Below are positions 1 to 9,535 of a stretch of DNA of 64,000 nt, piece after piece. The DNA is from Cupriavidus taiwanensis. GTDB lineage: Bacteria > Pseudomonadota > Gammaproteobacteria > Burkholderiales > Burkholderiaceae. The notes beneath the pieces were generated by a model. That model worked only from the letters and a program-made list of their open reading frames with translations, ran no database searches and was not told where the DNA came from. Position numbers and translations under genes: made by a program. The stretch is from assembly GCF_900250075.1 (NCBI RefSeq), contig NZ_LT977071.1, forward strand, positions 2,065,901-2,129,900. The letters are read 5' to 3'. Position 1 is the stretch's first letter. Every line of letters begins with the position of its first letter.

Positions 1-671
1 AGATCGGCCCGAAACGCTGCACTATTGGGCCGGCGTAAGTCGATTGCCTTTCGATGTTGGCCAGACTTGATATCCTCGAGTTCTTTTTCGAGCCTTGCTC
101 TATCGTCAGCTACGTGCTCCTTGATTCCAGGCCCAAGGAGCTCCGGTCGCCTCATATACATGTCCTCCGTTTCCTTCTGCAGCTCCAGGGCACGTCCCAA
201 CCCGCTGAGTGCAGCGGCATTCATTTCCTCCCTGTAGTTTAAAAACTCATCACGCAACTTTGGAGTTAGGGGACCATACACCGCGAACACCGTATTTAAT
301 TGACTGGATTCGATTTGAATTCTTCCTTTACCCGTCCCGTCATCAAAGTGCTGGAAAAGTCCGTCGAAGGATCCATTCTTACTCGTCTCGGATGAAACCG
401 CCCATTCCATTGGCATCTTCTCCGACGTGTCAAACATCAGTCTACCTAGGCATTCTGACTTATGGTCGGCAGGCTTGACATACGTCGGTGCCAGCGCCGC
501 CAGCCGATCTTCACGGCTTGGGTTCGGTATTTCCACTCGTTTTCCAAAGCGATCTACACCTGATGTGGTCTTCGGCTCCTCGGCTTGTCCGCGCGGACCA
601 CAGGCAAACAATGTCATAACAGCACAAATGCTAGCTATTCGCCTCAATAATTGCTGTGGTCTTCTGGACAT
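1..671 (-). CDS. Tli4-like T6SS immunity lipoprotein, 3' end cut by window edge
   Basis: The frame is open from an ATG at 671 to the window edge, about 223 codons with no stop. The N terminus has a basic start, a hydrophobic stretch and a lipobox (LFAC, Cys24), so the product should be an exported lipoprotein. After the leader comes ECLGR followed by a short beta-rich stretch (MFDTSEKMPMEW), which resembles the N-terminal domain of the Tli4 immunity family; this is recognition by eye, not a search. It starts 22 bp after the stop of the phospholipase gene on the same strand, the usual effector-then-immunity order. A periplasmic lipoprotein is a sensible place to block an effector that attacks membrane phospholipids. 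The pairing with a PLD enzyme rather than a Tle4 lipase is inferred from position only. The C-terminal part lies outside the window. Confidence 0.65.
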   Translation of the reverse strand, partial: MSRRPQQLLRRIASICAVMTLFACGPRGQAEEPKTTSGVDRFGKRVEIPNPSREDRLAALAPTYVKPADHKSECLGRLMFDTSEKMPMEWAVSSETSKNGSFDGLFQHFDDGTGKGRIQIESSQLNTVFAVYGPLTPKLRDEFLNYREEMNAAALSGLGRALELQKETEDMYMRRPELLGPGIKEHVADDRARLEKELEDIKSGQHRKAIDLRRPNSAAFRAD

Positions 672-693
672 TAATGAATTCCCTTGCTCCAAC

Positions 694-3687
694 TTACGTA
701 TTAGCTCGATCCGATTTACCAAAAGCAGCCGCTGCGGTCCGCTGCGCACGGTCCGCCTCTTCGTCAAAATCCACATTTGCCAACGTAGTTAGGTTCATCT
801 TTGAATCATTGTTTTCACCAAGCGTCCATTGGAGCGGCAACGCAACGATAAAGCCTCGAATTTCAGCAGGTCTTTTCTCTGGCAAACGCTGCTTGGCATC
901 CCAAGTGAAGCACTCATCTCGCGGTTGATCTGGCCGCCAGAACCGCTCATTGAATGGCATGTAACCTTTGAGGACGCTTTCGTTATCATCCCACGTCGCC
1001 CATATTGAACTGCGATTTCGGGGTTTAGCTAGATGTGGGAAGGCGTTTGCATATGCCTCAGCATTTGCGGAGGCTAAAGTTTTGATGGCTTGCCAAGTGT
1101 CTCGATTAGCAGGCGCGTCAAGTATGGTCGGCGCTCCAAGTCTTCCAGCTGGCGCAGCCCCCCCCATCAGCCCAAAGTGTTTCCTCCACAACCCCTTACG
1201 CAAATCTTGCACGAGCGATCCGACCCCTTGCAAATCGTTTCCGTCTAGTTTTGCCACTGCAGGCTTGTCATCATGAATGATGACAGCCAATTCCGAGTCT
1301 CTGTCTCCGAGTTGGCTTCGATCATTGATATTTGCACTGCCAAGAACCACCACGCGATCATCGGCAATCAATAACTTGCTGTGGACATATATCTGCTCGG
1401 TGACAGGCCGATTTTTCAGTACGTCCCAATTGCGTAAGTTGAGTAGTGTCAGGTATTGCTCCCACTCTACCTGTCGAACCTTCTCATCCAGCACATTAGG
1501 CTTTACCTCATTTGCTAATTCCCTCGCCCTCTTCACCTCCATCTTCCGCTCACGCACATACATCATCGCCAGCAACGCGCGCCGAATCCGATTCACCAGA
1601 CTGTGGCTCCCAAACACCAGCGACTGCATCGTCAGATGCTGTTGCGTCATGATGTTGATCGTGTCAAGTGTCCCCTCGGGATGTACAGGCAACACCATGT
1701 AGACATGGAACGGCTTGCCGTCGTAGATGGCCCGTGTAATCCGATCACCCAACGCCTTGCAAATCGGATTCTTCAGGGACTTTTGAGACGGTCCCAGGGC
1801 ACTGAAGCCAGCGATTTGGGCTTGCGTGGCCATGACCCGCTTCAGGTCATTGACAAAGTCGGCGCCGCCTCCCCTGATGTCCCGCTGCACGTCGTCGATC
1901 TGGCTCCATTTGAGGGACTTATAGATCTGTCCGGGCGGCACACCAAGTATGCCGAGTTGCGCGGCATATTTTTGATATCCCGGCGACCCTTTGACGTCCA
2001 TCAACGCATGCATCGGTCCTGAGGCCGGGGCACCGCCGCCCGCTTCCTCGTTTCCGATCATGGTGCTCCCATAATCGGACTGAAAAAACTGACCCTCGAT
2101 GTAAATAAAATGCGACGCGCCCTCGATGTTCTTCAGCATTGCGCTCAGGCAGCTGCTTTCCGCAACGCTCGGCGTAGTCTTTTCCGCCTCTCCGGCAGCC
2201 TCGGCCACCCGCATCTTCTTCGGGGCGCTTCGGAGGACCTGGACCCAGCATGACCCTGGCTGGGTCTTGGATCGGACAGGACGGTGTGCAGCCCCGATGC
2301 GGGGTGCCTTGAGACGAGCCGCGATACCGAGTTGCCGCAGCAGCGCGTCGACCGTCCTGCCATCGCTGCGCTCGTACTGCAGAGCCACGCCATTCCAGCG
2401 CCGTACGAAATTGCGACTCAGGTCATAAACCGACGGCCCTTCGATTCGGCAATGCACGTCATGCCAGGGCATGCGCGGCTGTACGCTGCTGTCAGGGCAC
2501 TTTCCGCCGGCAGGCAAGAGTTTCCCCAGCTTCTCCAGGTTTGCATAGCACTGCTTGCGCTGGCTGCCTTCTGCTTGCAGGGCCAGCACCAGGCGCATGA
2601 CAAAGGCCTGGATCGTATCGGCTGTATTTTGCAGGAGGCTGGGCGGCAAGCTGTCCAGCGTGGCGCCGTTCAGCCACGCCATCAGCGCGGTGGTGGCGTC
2701 GGCTACATGCGCGCCGCCGTACTCGCGCAGTTTTTCGACCTTAGTCTGAAGGGTCGTTCCCAGCTGCTGGTAGGCCCACTTGCTTGCACTGGCTGCGGAT
2801 TCCTGTGCGGCGTCGATGACTTTGTCCTGGGCCTTTCGCACGAATTCCGGCACGACGTCGCTGGTCACCCACCAGTCGGAGATCTGCTTGTTGACGTCCT
2901 TGACTTTGTCGCTCGCCGCGGAATACGCGTCCATCGCACCCGCCAGCGGCTTCATTGGTGCGGATAGAAAGAATTGCGCCGCACGACCCGCCTTGTTATC
3001 GAAACAAGCCGCCACCAGTTCGGCGCGTGTCAGGTATGCCGTTTGTTCTACGCTGCTGAGGCTATGAATCGGTGGTACGCAACTGTTATAGAACTCGCTG
3101 CCCTGCCGCCCGTCTGCCTTAAGCGAATACTTGCCATCATCCCGCCTGCCGTAAGCAAGGTCGATGCCGCCCACGTACGCAGACTTGTTATCGATGACCA
3201 CCAGCTTCTGGTGATGCGAGAAGGCAATGCCCAATGCACCGGATTGATCGCATTGCGATACAGCCGGCAGGACGAAGGCTCGCGGAGCGGGCAGCCCGGC
3301 GTTGAGCTGAATCACCGTTAGCGCGGTCTCCAGGTCTCCTGTGTCGACGCCGACCTTGGGAGACATCCAGGGCATGACATAAACGCTGGCCCCGTTTCGG
3401 ACGGCGGTACGAAGGCATGTCCAGAGCGTCTTCTTGCCGGTCAGCACGACATCGAAATTCACTTGCCAGCCGGTGATAAACACGCTCGACTGCGCGCCTT
3501 CTATCGCCTTGGCAACGTTGTCGAAGTACTCTGTCCCCGTGACAAAGAACTGCACCGCGTTGCCCTTCACGGGCTCGGAGAATACGTCCTTGCCGTGCAC
3601 GAAGCAGCCGGGCGCAGACGTCGCCGTCTTTGCGGCCTTCTGGTCTTCACCAAGGATCTGATACACCTGCTTGTCTGGCGCACCCAT
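694..3687 (-). CDS. T6SS phospholipase D effector (Tle5/PldA-like)
   Basis: The 997-residue protein has two HxKxxxxD phospholipase D motifs: HQKLVVID (His159, Lys161, Asp166) with GG downstream, and HSKLLIAD (His769, Lys771, Asp776) followed by GSANINDRS. Two such half-sites form one active site that cleaves phosphodiester bonds in phospholipids. The length and the long insert between motifs (about 600 residues) fit the Tle5 family of antibacterial T6SS lipases. No signal peptide is seen, as expected for a T6SS substrate. It lies 10 bp after a vgrG and 22 bp before a lipoprotein gene, so it is probably loaded on that VgrG and neutralised by that lipoprotein. The substrate headgroup cannot be told from sequence. 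Confidence 0.88.
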   Translation of the reverse strand: MGAPDKQVYQILGEDQKAAKTATSAPGCFVHGKDVFSEPVKGNAVQFFVTGTEYFDNVAKAIEGAQSSVFITGWQVNFDVVLTGKKTLWTCLRTAVRNGASVYVMPWMSPKVGVDTGDLETALTVIQLNAGLPAPRAFVLPAVSQCDQSGALGIAFSHHQKLVVIDNKSAYVGGIDLAYGRRDDGKYSLKADGRQGSEFYNSCVPPIHSLSSVEQTAYLTRAELVAACFDNKAGRAAQFFLSAPMKPLAGAMDAYSAASDKVKDVNKQISDWWVTSDVVPEFVRKAQDKVIDAAQESAASASKWAYQQLGTTLQTKVEKLREYGGAHVADATTALMAWLNGATLDSLPPSLLQNTADTIQAFVMRLVLALQAEGSQRKQCYANLEKLGKLLPAGGKCPDSSVQPRMPWHDVHCRIEGPSVYDLSRNFVRRWNGVALQYERSDGRTVDALLRQLGIAARLKAPRIGAAHRPVRSKTQPGSCWVQVLRSAPKKMRVAEAAGEAEKTTPSVAESSCLSAMLKNIEGASHFIYIEGQFFQSDYGSTMIGNEEAGGGAPASGPMHALMDVKGSPGYQKYAAQLGILGVPPGQIYKSLKWSQIDDVQRDIRGGGADFVNDLKRVMATQAQIAGFSALGPSQKSLKNPICKALGDRITRAIYDGKPFHVYMVLPVHPEGTLDTINIMTQQHLTMQSLVFGSHSLVNRIRRALLAMMYVRERKMEVKRARELANEVKPNVLDEKVRQVEWEQYLTLLNLRNWDVLKNRPVTEQIYVHSKLLIADDRVVVLGSANINDRSQLGDRDSELAVIIHDDKPAVAKLDGNDLQGVGSLVQDLRKGLWRKHFGLMGGAAPAGRLGAPTILDAPANRDTWQAIKTLASANAEAYANAFPHLAKPRNRSSIWATWDDNESVLKGYMPFNERFWRPDQPRDECFTWDAKQRLPEKRPAEIRGFIVALPLQWTLGENNDSKMNLTTLANVDFDEEADRAQRTAAAAFGKSDRANT

Positions 3688-3697
3688 AGCTTCTTAT

Positions 3698-6600
3698 TTA
3701 CTGAGTTTTTTTGTAGATCTGATTGGGCGACCCCGCAGTCAGCGCATCGCGCGCATAGCGCAGGCGTTGCTGGGTATTGTCGTCCGACATGGATTGCGGC
3801 AAGCCACCGCTGAAATCACCGGCATTGAGCGCGTGGCGTGCTGCCTCCTCGTCCGTCCACGACGGATCCTGCTCGGCGACGTGCACGCGTACGGTCTGGC
3901 CGGGATATACCAGCCAGGTGTTGGCTGGACTGGCGCAATAGGCCCGCGCCAGGGCTTCCTGCTGGGCCTGGCTGAGGACCACGTTGCCATCCGCGTCGGT
4001 AACGCCATGTGCCACCAGTTCGTCGTCAGCCACCATGCCGAGTCCCAGCGGCGCTTCGCCAACAGCGATCTTCCAGGGCGCGTGAGCCAGCGCGTGCCCG
4101 CCTTCGCCCGGGGTATTTGCCAGTCGCATGCGGAATTCCATGGGCTTGTAAGGCATCGGGGCTTGCGGAAATTCCGGGAGCGGGTAGGCACTATTCACCG
4201 CCCCCTCGAACTTCCTCTGCGCCGCCTTATAAGTAATCGCCCCCGGACACTCCACCGTAATATTCCCGCCCTCGATCAATATCGACGCCCCGCCCGCCGT
4301 GGCAATGCGGATCCGTTTCGCCGCGGCGAAATCCACGTTCATGTTGGCCGACACCACGGTCAGGTCATCCCGTGCCGCCAGCTTCAGCAGATCGTGCTGC
4401 GCCTGGATATCGATATCATCCTGCCCCGCCGTCAACTGAAGGCCGATGTTGTGGTCCCCCGCGCCCGACAGTCCTGCCGCCACGCCGATGGCCTGCCCGG
4501 CGTGCACGCGGCCTTGGCCGGCTACCGCGATGTTGCTGTCCTGGCCGCTGGCCAGTGCCACGCTTTCGCCGTTGGCGATCTGCAGGTCCTGGCCTGCAAC
4601 CAGCGTCAGCCCGGCGCGGCCGTTGAGGTGGACCATGGCGGCGGCCTGGTGCGGGACCTTGCCGGGGGTCGTGGTGTTGCCGCTGGACGCATCGTCCTTG
4701 GCCGCTTCCAGCGCTTGACCATCGACCATGCCGGACGCAGCCTGGGTCTGCTCCGACAACGGGGCGTCGTCATCCTTGCCGGTCGACAGCGCCTGCGTCT
4801 GGTGCGTGGTCGCGCCCTGGCTCAGGGTTTTGACGAGATCGCGCGCCTGGCGCAGCAACGCGATGCCGGCGGCGTTGTCGCCGGTGGGCAGCGCACGGCC
4901 GGTGACGGCGTCACGGTAAGTGGTCAGCAATAGGCCGGCCTGGCCGCGCACGGCGGCGTGGCCGTCGGTGCGCAGCTCAAAGCCCTGGCCGCGGAAGCTG
5001 CCGCGCCGGTTGTCCTGCTGGTGGATCAGGTGGCCAAGGTTGAGCTGGGTCGATTGCAGCGTGGTGGCCAGTTGCGTGCGCAGTTGGCTGTCGCTGTCGT
5101 CCAGCACCAGCTGGTTGTAGCCTTTGCCGCCGTGCTCCTGGCTCTTGAAACCCGTCAGCGCGGCGGCATTGCGGTGGCCGTCGGGCTGCGCGCCCAGGCC
5201 ATGCCAGGCGGGACTGTTGCCACCGGCGAGGTTGCCTTGCGCGCTGGCTGCGCTGTCCGTGCCCTGCGTGTACAGGGACTGCCTGTCACCGCCTGCCGCT
5301 GCGGTCTTGCCGCCTGGCGTGGGCGCGTGGCCCGCTTCACCCTGGCCGTTGTACAGCGCGCCGATGACGAATGGCTGGTCGATGTCGTCGTCGGCGAATT
5401 TGACCAGCACTTCCTGGCCGATGCGCGGCAGCCACTGCCAGCCCATGCCGGCGCCGGCCTGGCGCTGTGCGACGCGGATCCAGCGGCTGCTGCGGTCGTC
5501 TGCGCGCTCGCCGCGCTGCCAGTGGAAGCGCACGCGGATTTCGCCGGCTGGGCTGGCGTGGTGTTCGGCGTTGCCATCCGCCTGGGACTGGCCGTCAGGA
5601 CCGACGACGATCGCGCTATGCACCCCCAGCGAACTGGACCGGCTGTACAGACGCGGACAATCGACGTCGAGTACGCAGGCGCGCCAGGGACGGCGGGCGT
5701 CGATGGCGCGGAACATGGCCGCGTAGCCCTGTTCGCGTGCTGCCGTCTGCAGCGCTTGCGTGGGAGCCAGGCGCACGGGCTCTTGATCTGGCAACACGCC
5801 CAGCAAGCCGGGCGTTGCCTCTGCGGCGTCCGGTGCGGCCGGGGGTGTGTCGAAACACAAGGCCGCCTCGAGCGGCCCCATGCGATCGGCCAGTGCGGCG
5901 CGCGTGTCGGCGGCCAGGTTGTTGATGCCGCACTGCTCCACCGCATCGAGCAGCAGCGGGTAGCCTGCCGCATCGTCTTGCTGCGGCGGCAGGTGTGGGC
6001 AGCCATTGACGGTCAGCCGCGTGCCGCTGCGCAGCGTGCGCACGGAGGCCCGGCCGGTGAACAGCAGCGCGCGGGCTTCGACGGCTTCGATCACCTGCTC
6101 GGCAACGCGCTGCGCGCTCGCCGCGTCCGGCGCCAATGACAGGCTGACGGACAGGTACGGATCCGGGCTGACCGCCCGGCCCGCATTGCCAACATAGCGT
6201 GCCGGGGCGTGGCCGCGGATGGCCCGCTTGGCCTCCGGATCCCATGCCGTCACCGCCACGCCGCCCACGGTCGCGCGGGTCTCGCACGCGAGCTGCTGGA
6301 TGGCATCGGCCGATTCCTGGCTGTGCGCGCGATGGAAGCGGATGCCGCCACCCGCCGCAGATTCTTCATCTTCCGGCAATTGCGCGCTGTCGGCAAAGAT
6401 CACCACGGCATGCCCGCCAGGGGCTTCCTCGTCTTCCACGACGGTATAGCCCAGCCCGGCCTCGGCCAGCAGACGCGACAGGAAGTGGTAATCGGTTTCG
6501 CGGAACTGCGCGACATGGGTACGCTCGCCGATGGCGGCGATGCGCGCTTCGGCGCCGGCTGCATAGCGCCATTGCGCATGCGGCGCATAGGGTTGCAGCA

Positions 6601-6994
6601 CGCTTTCGATGATGCTGTCGAGCTTGCGGTTCTGGAACACCTGGCTGTTGCGCTGCTGCGTGGTCAGCCACAGCCACGGCACCACCGTCAGGCGATAGCG
6701 CGCCAGGCTGCCGTCGGCGCCGAGCTTCTCGGCCTGACGGATCAGGCCGGTGCGGCGCGACTGGCCGCCGCCGGCGAGCGTGGTCAGCAACGTGACCCGC
6801 TGGCCAAGCAGGCTGTCCAATGAGATATCGGCATTGGCACTGACCGCGACGATGCGCGACTCGGCCAGCGCGGACACGCCTTCGCGGCCGATCCAGGCTT
6901 CGACGGCTAGCTCGCCAAGCGCGCCTTCACCTTCCAGCGCATACAGGCGGTGTGCCGCGCTGAAAAGATGTTGGTAAAGAGTGGTTACATCCAT
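3698..6994 (-). CDS. vgrG: VgrG spike protein (TssI) with C-terminal extension
   Basis: The 1098-residue VgrG has the gp27-like base domain at the N terminus (LFSAAHRLYALEGEGALG), a gp5-type OB fold around residues 470-560 (RVAQRQAGAGMGWQWLPRIG then GQEVLVKFADDDIDQPFVIG) and a long DUF2345-type beta-helix needle to about residue 930. The last ~160 residues, from about MPYKPMEFRM, are an extra domain with LVYPGQTVRVHV in a beta pattern, followed by a charged helical tail. Such tails commonly act as effector-binding platforms. The phospholipase gene starts 10 bp downstream, so this VgrG most likely delivers it. Compared with the vgrG at 36229 it differs throughout and is not a recent copy. Confidence 0.93.
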   Translation of the reverse strand: MDVTTLYQHLFSAAHRLYALEGEGALGELAVEAWIGREGVSALAESRIVAVSANADISLDSLLGQRVTLLTTLAGGGQSRRTGLIRQAEKLGADGSLARYRLTVVPWLWLTTQQRNSQVFQNRKLDSIIESVLQPYAPHAQWRYAAGAEARIAAIGERTHVAQFRETDYHFLSRLLAEAGLGYTVVEDEEAPGGHAVVIFADSAQLPEDEESAAGGGIRFHRAHSQESADAIQQLACETRATVGGVAVTAWDPEAKRAIRGHAPARYVGNAGRAVSPDPYLSVSLSLAPDAASAQRVAEQVIEAVEARALLFTGRASVRTLRSGTRLTVNGCPHLPPQQDDAAGYPLLLDAVEQCGINNLAADTRAALADRMGPLEAALCFDTPPAAPDAAEATPGLLGVLPDQEPVRLAPTQALQTAAREQGYAAMFRAIDARRPWRACVLDVDCPRLYSRSSSLGVHSAIVVGPDGQSQADGNAEHHASPAGEIRVRFHWQRGERADDRSSRWIRVAQRQAGAGMGWQWLPRIGQEVLVKFADDDIDQPFVIGALYNGQGEAGHAPTPGGKTAAAGGDRQSLYTQGTDSAASAQGNLAGGNSPAWHGLGAQPDGHRNAAALTGFKSQEHGGKGYNQLVLDDSDSQLRTQLATTLQSTQLNLGHLIHQQDNRRGSFRGQGFELRTDGHAAVRGQAGLLLTTYRDAVTGRALPTGDNAAGIALLRQARDLVKTLSQGATTHQTQALSTGKDDDAPLSEQTQAASGMVDGQALEAAKDDASSGNTTTPGKVPHQAAAMVHLNGRAGLTLVAGQDLQIANGESVALASGQDSNIAVAGQGRVHAGQAIGVAAGLSGAGDHNIGLQLTAGQDDIDIQAQHDLLKLAARDDLTVVSANMNVDFAAAKRIRIATAGGASILIEGGNITVECPGAITYKAAQRKFEGAVNSAYPLPEFPQAPMPYKPMEFRMRLANTPGEGGHALAHAPWKIAVGEAPLGLGMVADDELVAHGVTDADGNVVLSQAQQEALARAYCASPANTWLVYPGQTVRVHVAEQDPSWTDEEAARHALNAGDFSGGLPQSMSDDNTQQRLRYARDALTAGSPNQIYKKTQ

Positions 6995-7146
6995 TCGCTG
7001 TCCGTTCGTGCAGCTGCAACTGCTTAGGGGCCAACATGCCCGCGGGGACTACCGTTGCCGGCGCCCGCCTTGGATTGCAAGCACGGTGTGGCGCATGCCC
7101 GGCCGCCACACCGATTCTCTGTAATGCGATCGAACCGTGGCGGGTT

Positions 7147-7983
7147 TCAGTTGCGCGCCTTGGTGGTAGAGCGCGTGCTCGCCGTCGCCGTGCTGATCGG
7201 CTTGCCCTCGGGTTGGGACAGCAGCGCCGCCAGGACTTCGGCATCGGGGTCAGACGCCGTGCCCGTGGATTTGCGACGTGTTGTTTTCGACTTGGCCGAG
7301 GTGCTGGCCTTGGCGACGGTCTTCTTATCCTTGCTGTTCGCAGCGGTACTGGTGGTGCCCTTCTCCACCGGCGTCGTCGTCTTCGACGGTGTTGTCTTTT
7401 TGGTATTTTTGCTGACTTCAGTAGTCTTTGGCCGTGCCCCGGCTGGCTGGGCACCGAGAGACGTCAGCGCGGCCAGCGTGGTCGCACCCGCGACGGCTCC
7501 TGCGGCAACCGCCGCGCCATCGACCTTGCCGAGCCGATCCAGCGCGGGGTCGCTGTTATCGGCATCGACGATGGTTGCGGCTTGCGGCTGAGAATTCTCG
7601 GCAACTGATTGGGCGGATTCCGCCGATGCGGCGGAAGTGACCGGCGCCGATGCGGGCGCATTGTCGGCCAGCGACTGCCCGCCGGGCGCAGCTACACCGG
7701 CGGAAGGCTGTGCCGGGGCCGCCGGATTGCTCGCCTGGATTGATACGGGCGTATCGGCGACCCAGTCCAGCCAAAGCCAGCCTGCCACAGCCGTTGCGGC
7801 AACAGCGACCAGGCCCGCTCCCAGGTAGCGCCCAGCGGGCTTCCTGGCCGGAGCCTTGGCCGCCATCGGCACGCGGCCTTCCAGGCTGGCCAGGATGCGG
7901 GTCTGCCCGGCGGCGTCGGCGTCAGGCTCGCTGCCGAAGAGCGTTGGTGGCGCTGACGGCTTCACATCGTCGCTATTGCTCAT
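7147..7983 (-). CDS. Single-pass membrane protein with Ala/Pro and Lys/Thr-rich tail, unknown function
   Basis: The 278-residue protein has a charged cytoplasmic N terminus, one transmembrane segment at about residues 52-70 (LGAGLVAVAATAVAGWLWL) and a low-complexity region rich in Ala, Pro and Ser. The C terminus is a very basic Lys/Thr/Ser repeat (KKTTPSKTTTPVEKGTTST). No catalytic motif is visible. It starts 278 bp from the M15 peptidase start, divergently, and lies upstream of vgrG on the same strand with a 152 bp gap. The basic tail would sit in the periplasm and could bind peptidoglycan or nucleic acid; that is speculation. The conserved setting beside PAAR and tssM suggests a T6SS accessory role, not a known Tss/Tag part. 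Confidence 0.7.
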   Translation of the reverse strand: MSNSDDVKPSAPPTLFGSEPDADAAGQTRILASLEGRVPMAAKAPARKPAGRYLGAGLVAVAATAVAGWLWLDWVADTPVSIQASNPAAPAQPSAGVAAPGGQSLADNAPASAPVTSAASAESAQSVAENSQPQAATIVDADNSDPALDRLGKVDGAAVAAGAVAGATTLAALTSLGAQPAGARPKTTEVSKNTKKTTPSKTTTPVEKGTTSTAANSKDKKTVAKASTSAKSKTTRRKSTGTASDPDAEVLAALLSQPEGKPISTATASTRSTTKARN

Positions 7984-8261
7984 CTGTCATCAAGAAATTT
8001 GAAATAAAATGCGCGGCGGACGCTACTGGCCGGATTTACAATTACCGGCCCGTTGTGTCATATATGGCAGATTCGATCATTTTGGCCTTAGACTCCCGGA
8101 TTCTACGGCTGGCATCGTCGAAAGACAAACCCGATACGCGGGAACACCACCCCGGATTGAGATCAAATCGAATACAGATGTAAAAAATACTGAATATGCT
8201 CGGCACCCTTGCGGAGGCTTCGCCGCCGGGGCGCAGCCCAGCCCCGGTCAAGCAGGTAAGC
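7984..8261. promoter_or_regulatory. Divergent intergenic region with inverted repeat
   Basis: This is the only spacer between the minus-strand membrane protein and the plus-strand M15/PAAR/tssM operon, so it should hold both promoters. It contains an inverted repeat, GGCCGG at 8028-8033 and CCGGCC at 8045-8050, separated by an AT-rich 11-nt spacer. That could be an operator or a leader hairpin. AT-rich tracts at 7991-8010 are compatible with promoter elements, but I cannot assign -35/-10 boxes with confidence. Confidence 0.35.
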
Positions 8262-9119
8262 ATGGTCTTTGTCGCACTGGTCCTCTATTTCGTGTTGATG
8301 GTTGCCGCGGCTGCCGTGCTGCTTCTTCCTGCAGTACGGCAGCGCTGCTTGGCGGTAGCGCGCTCGCAGTGGCGCCGCCTGAGCACCAGCGCGGCGTCGG
8401 CGGGTTCGCAATCGGCCAGTTCGATCCGCCACTCCGTGGGCAGCGCCACCACGACACTGGCTTCAGCCCGTGACTTCCTGGCCAAGCGCCGCGCGCTGGT
8501 GCTGGCTGCCGCCGGGGTGGTGACGCTACCGCCGGTGCTGGCGCTGGCGCTGCGCCACCGGCAGGTCTTTCAGTTCGAGGACGATGACGGTGTGCGCGAG
8601 CCGGATCCGCAGATCGCCGCGCTGCTCGATGGCGAGCGGCTGGTGCCGCCGCCACCGCTGCCGCCAGAGGTGTTCACCACGCGCGAAGTGGAGCTGATCC
8701 GCCCGGCGATCCGCGAGGCCAGCCGGGACTGGGAGCAACTGGATGCCGAATTCAGGCAGCGGCTGCTGCTGGTCTACAAGATCATGCGCGACGAGCATGG
8801 CTATGAAATGGCGCTGCTGGAGGGCTACCGCAGTCCGGAACGGCAGGCCAAGCTGGCGGCGATGGGCAGTCATGTGACGCAGGCCGGCGCCTACCACAGC
8901 TATCACCAGTTCGGGCTGGCCGCGGACAGTGCCTTCTACCGCGACGGCAAGCTGGTGATCAGCGAGAAGGACCCGTGGGCCATGCGCGGCTACGAACTGT
9001 ATGGCCGTGCCGCCGAGTCGGCCGGCCTGGTGTGGGGCGGCCGCTGGAAGATGATGGATCTCGGGCACGTCGAGCTGCGTCGTCCGGGTGTGCTGGGCAA
9101 ACGGCCGGCACAGCAATAA
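8262..9119 (+). CDS. Membrane-anchored M15-family peptidoglycan peptidase (TagX-like)
   Basis: The product carries the M15/VanY zinc-peptidase signature: SYHQFGLAAD (first zinc His and Asp) and GHVEL near the C terminus (second zinc His), preceded by EGYRSPERQAKL. The fold cleaves cross-link peptides of peptidoglycan. The N terminus is a transmembrane anchor (FVALVLYFVLMVAAAAVLLL). I prefer the ATG at 8262 because it places the anchor at residues 2-22 and follows AGGTAA; an ATG at 8196 would add 22 residues. It heads the operon containing PAAR, tssM, tagF and ompA. An M15-type L,D-endopeptidase, TagX, is known in Acinetobacter to open the cell wall for T6SS assembly, so the same job is likely here, by inference. 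Confidence 0.8.
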   Translation: MVFVALVLYFVLMVAAAAVLLLPAVRQRCLAVARSQWRRLSTSAASAGSQSASSIRHSVGSATTTLASARDFLAKRRALVLAAAGVVTLPPVLALALRHRQVFQFEDDDGVREPDPQIAALLDGERLVPPPPLPPEVFTTREVELIRPAIREASRDWEQLDAEFRQRLLLVYKIMRDEHGYEMALLEGYRSPERQAKLAAMGSHVTQAGAYHSYHQFGLAADSAFYRDGKLVISEKDPWAMRGYELYGRAAESAGLVWGGRWKMMDLGHVELRRPGVLGKRPAQQ

Positions 9120-9207
9120 CGGCACGATCGCCCCCGCATGGCGGGGCTGGCGGGAACATGGATACAGGACCGGCAGCGGTGAGCCGGCGCAATTTGGGGA
9201 GAGCGTA

Positions 9208-9477
9208 GTGGCACGTCCTTTCATTCTGCTGGGCGACAAGACCGACCACGGCGGCGTGGTGATCACCGCCTCGGGCAACACCAGCACCAACGGCAAGGGC
9301 ATTGCGTGCGTGGGGGACCGTGTCACCTGCCCTCGCTCGGGCCATGGCGGCACCACCGTCATCGTCACCGGCGACCCCAACGTGATCATCGACGGCCGTG
9401 CCGCCGCGCGGCACGGCGACAAGACCGCTTGCGGCGCAACCTTGCTGTCCAGCCAGGGCGTGACCGGCAGCGCATGA
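9208..9477 (+). CDS. PAAR-domain spike tip protein
   Basis: The 89-residue protein is a minimal PAAR domain, with GDKTDHGGVV and DGRAAARHGDKTACGATL, residues typical of the zinc-stapled cone that caps the VgrG trimer. I place the start at the GTG at 9208, preceded by GGGGAGAG five bases upstream; an earlier in-frame ATG at 9088 would overlap the M15 gene. It is the only PAAR gene in the window, so all the VgrG proteins here may share it. There is no toxin extension. Its place between the M15 peptidase and tssM supports a core structural role. Confidence 0.92.
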   Translation: MARPFILLGDKTDHGGVVITASGNTSTNGKGIACVGDRVTCPRSGHGGTTVIVTGDPNVIIDGRAAARHGDKTACGATLLSSQGVTGSA

Positions 9478-9535
9478 AGTCCCGGCAGCGAACGGCCGTT
9501 TCAAACGCACTTGCGCCGCTACTCGACACGAAACC

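Noticed and set aside
3671..4933. 420-codon plus-strand open frame over the vgrG 3' end
   Set aside because: Antisense to the VgrG needle; His/Arg-rich shadow translation.
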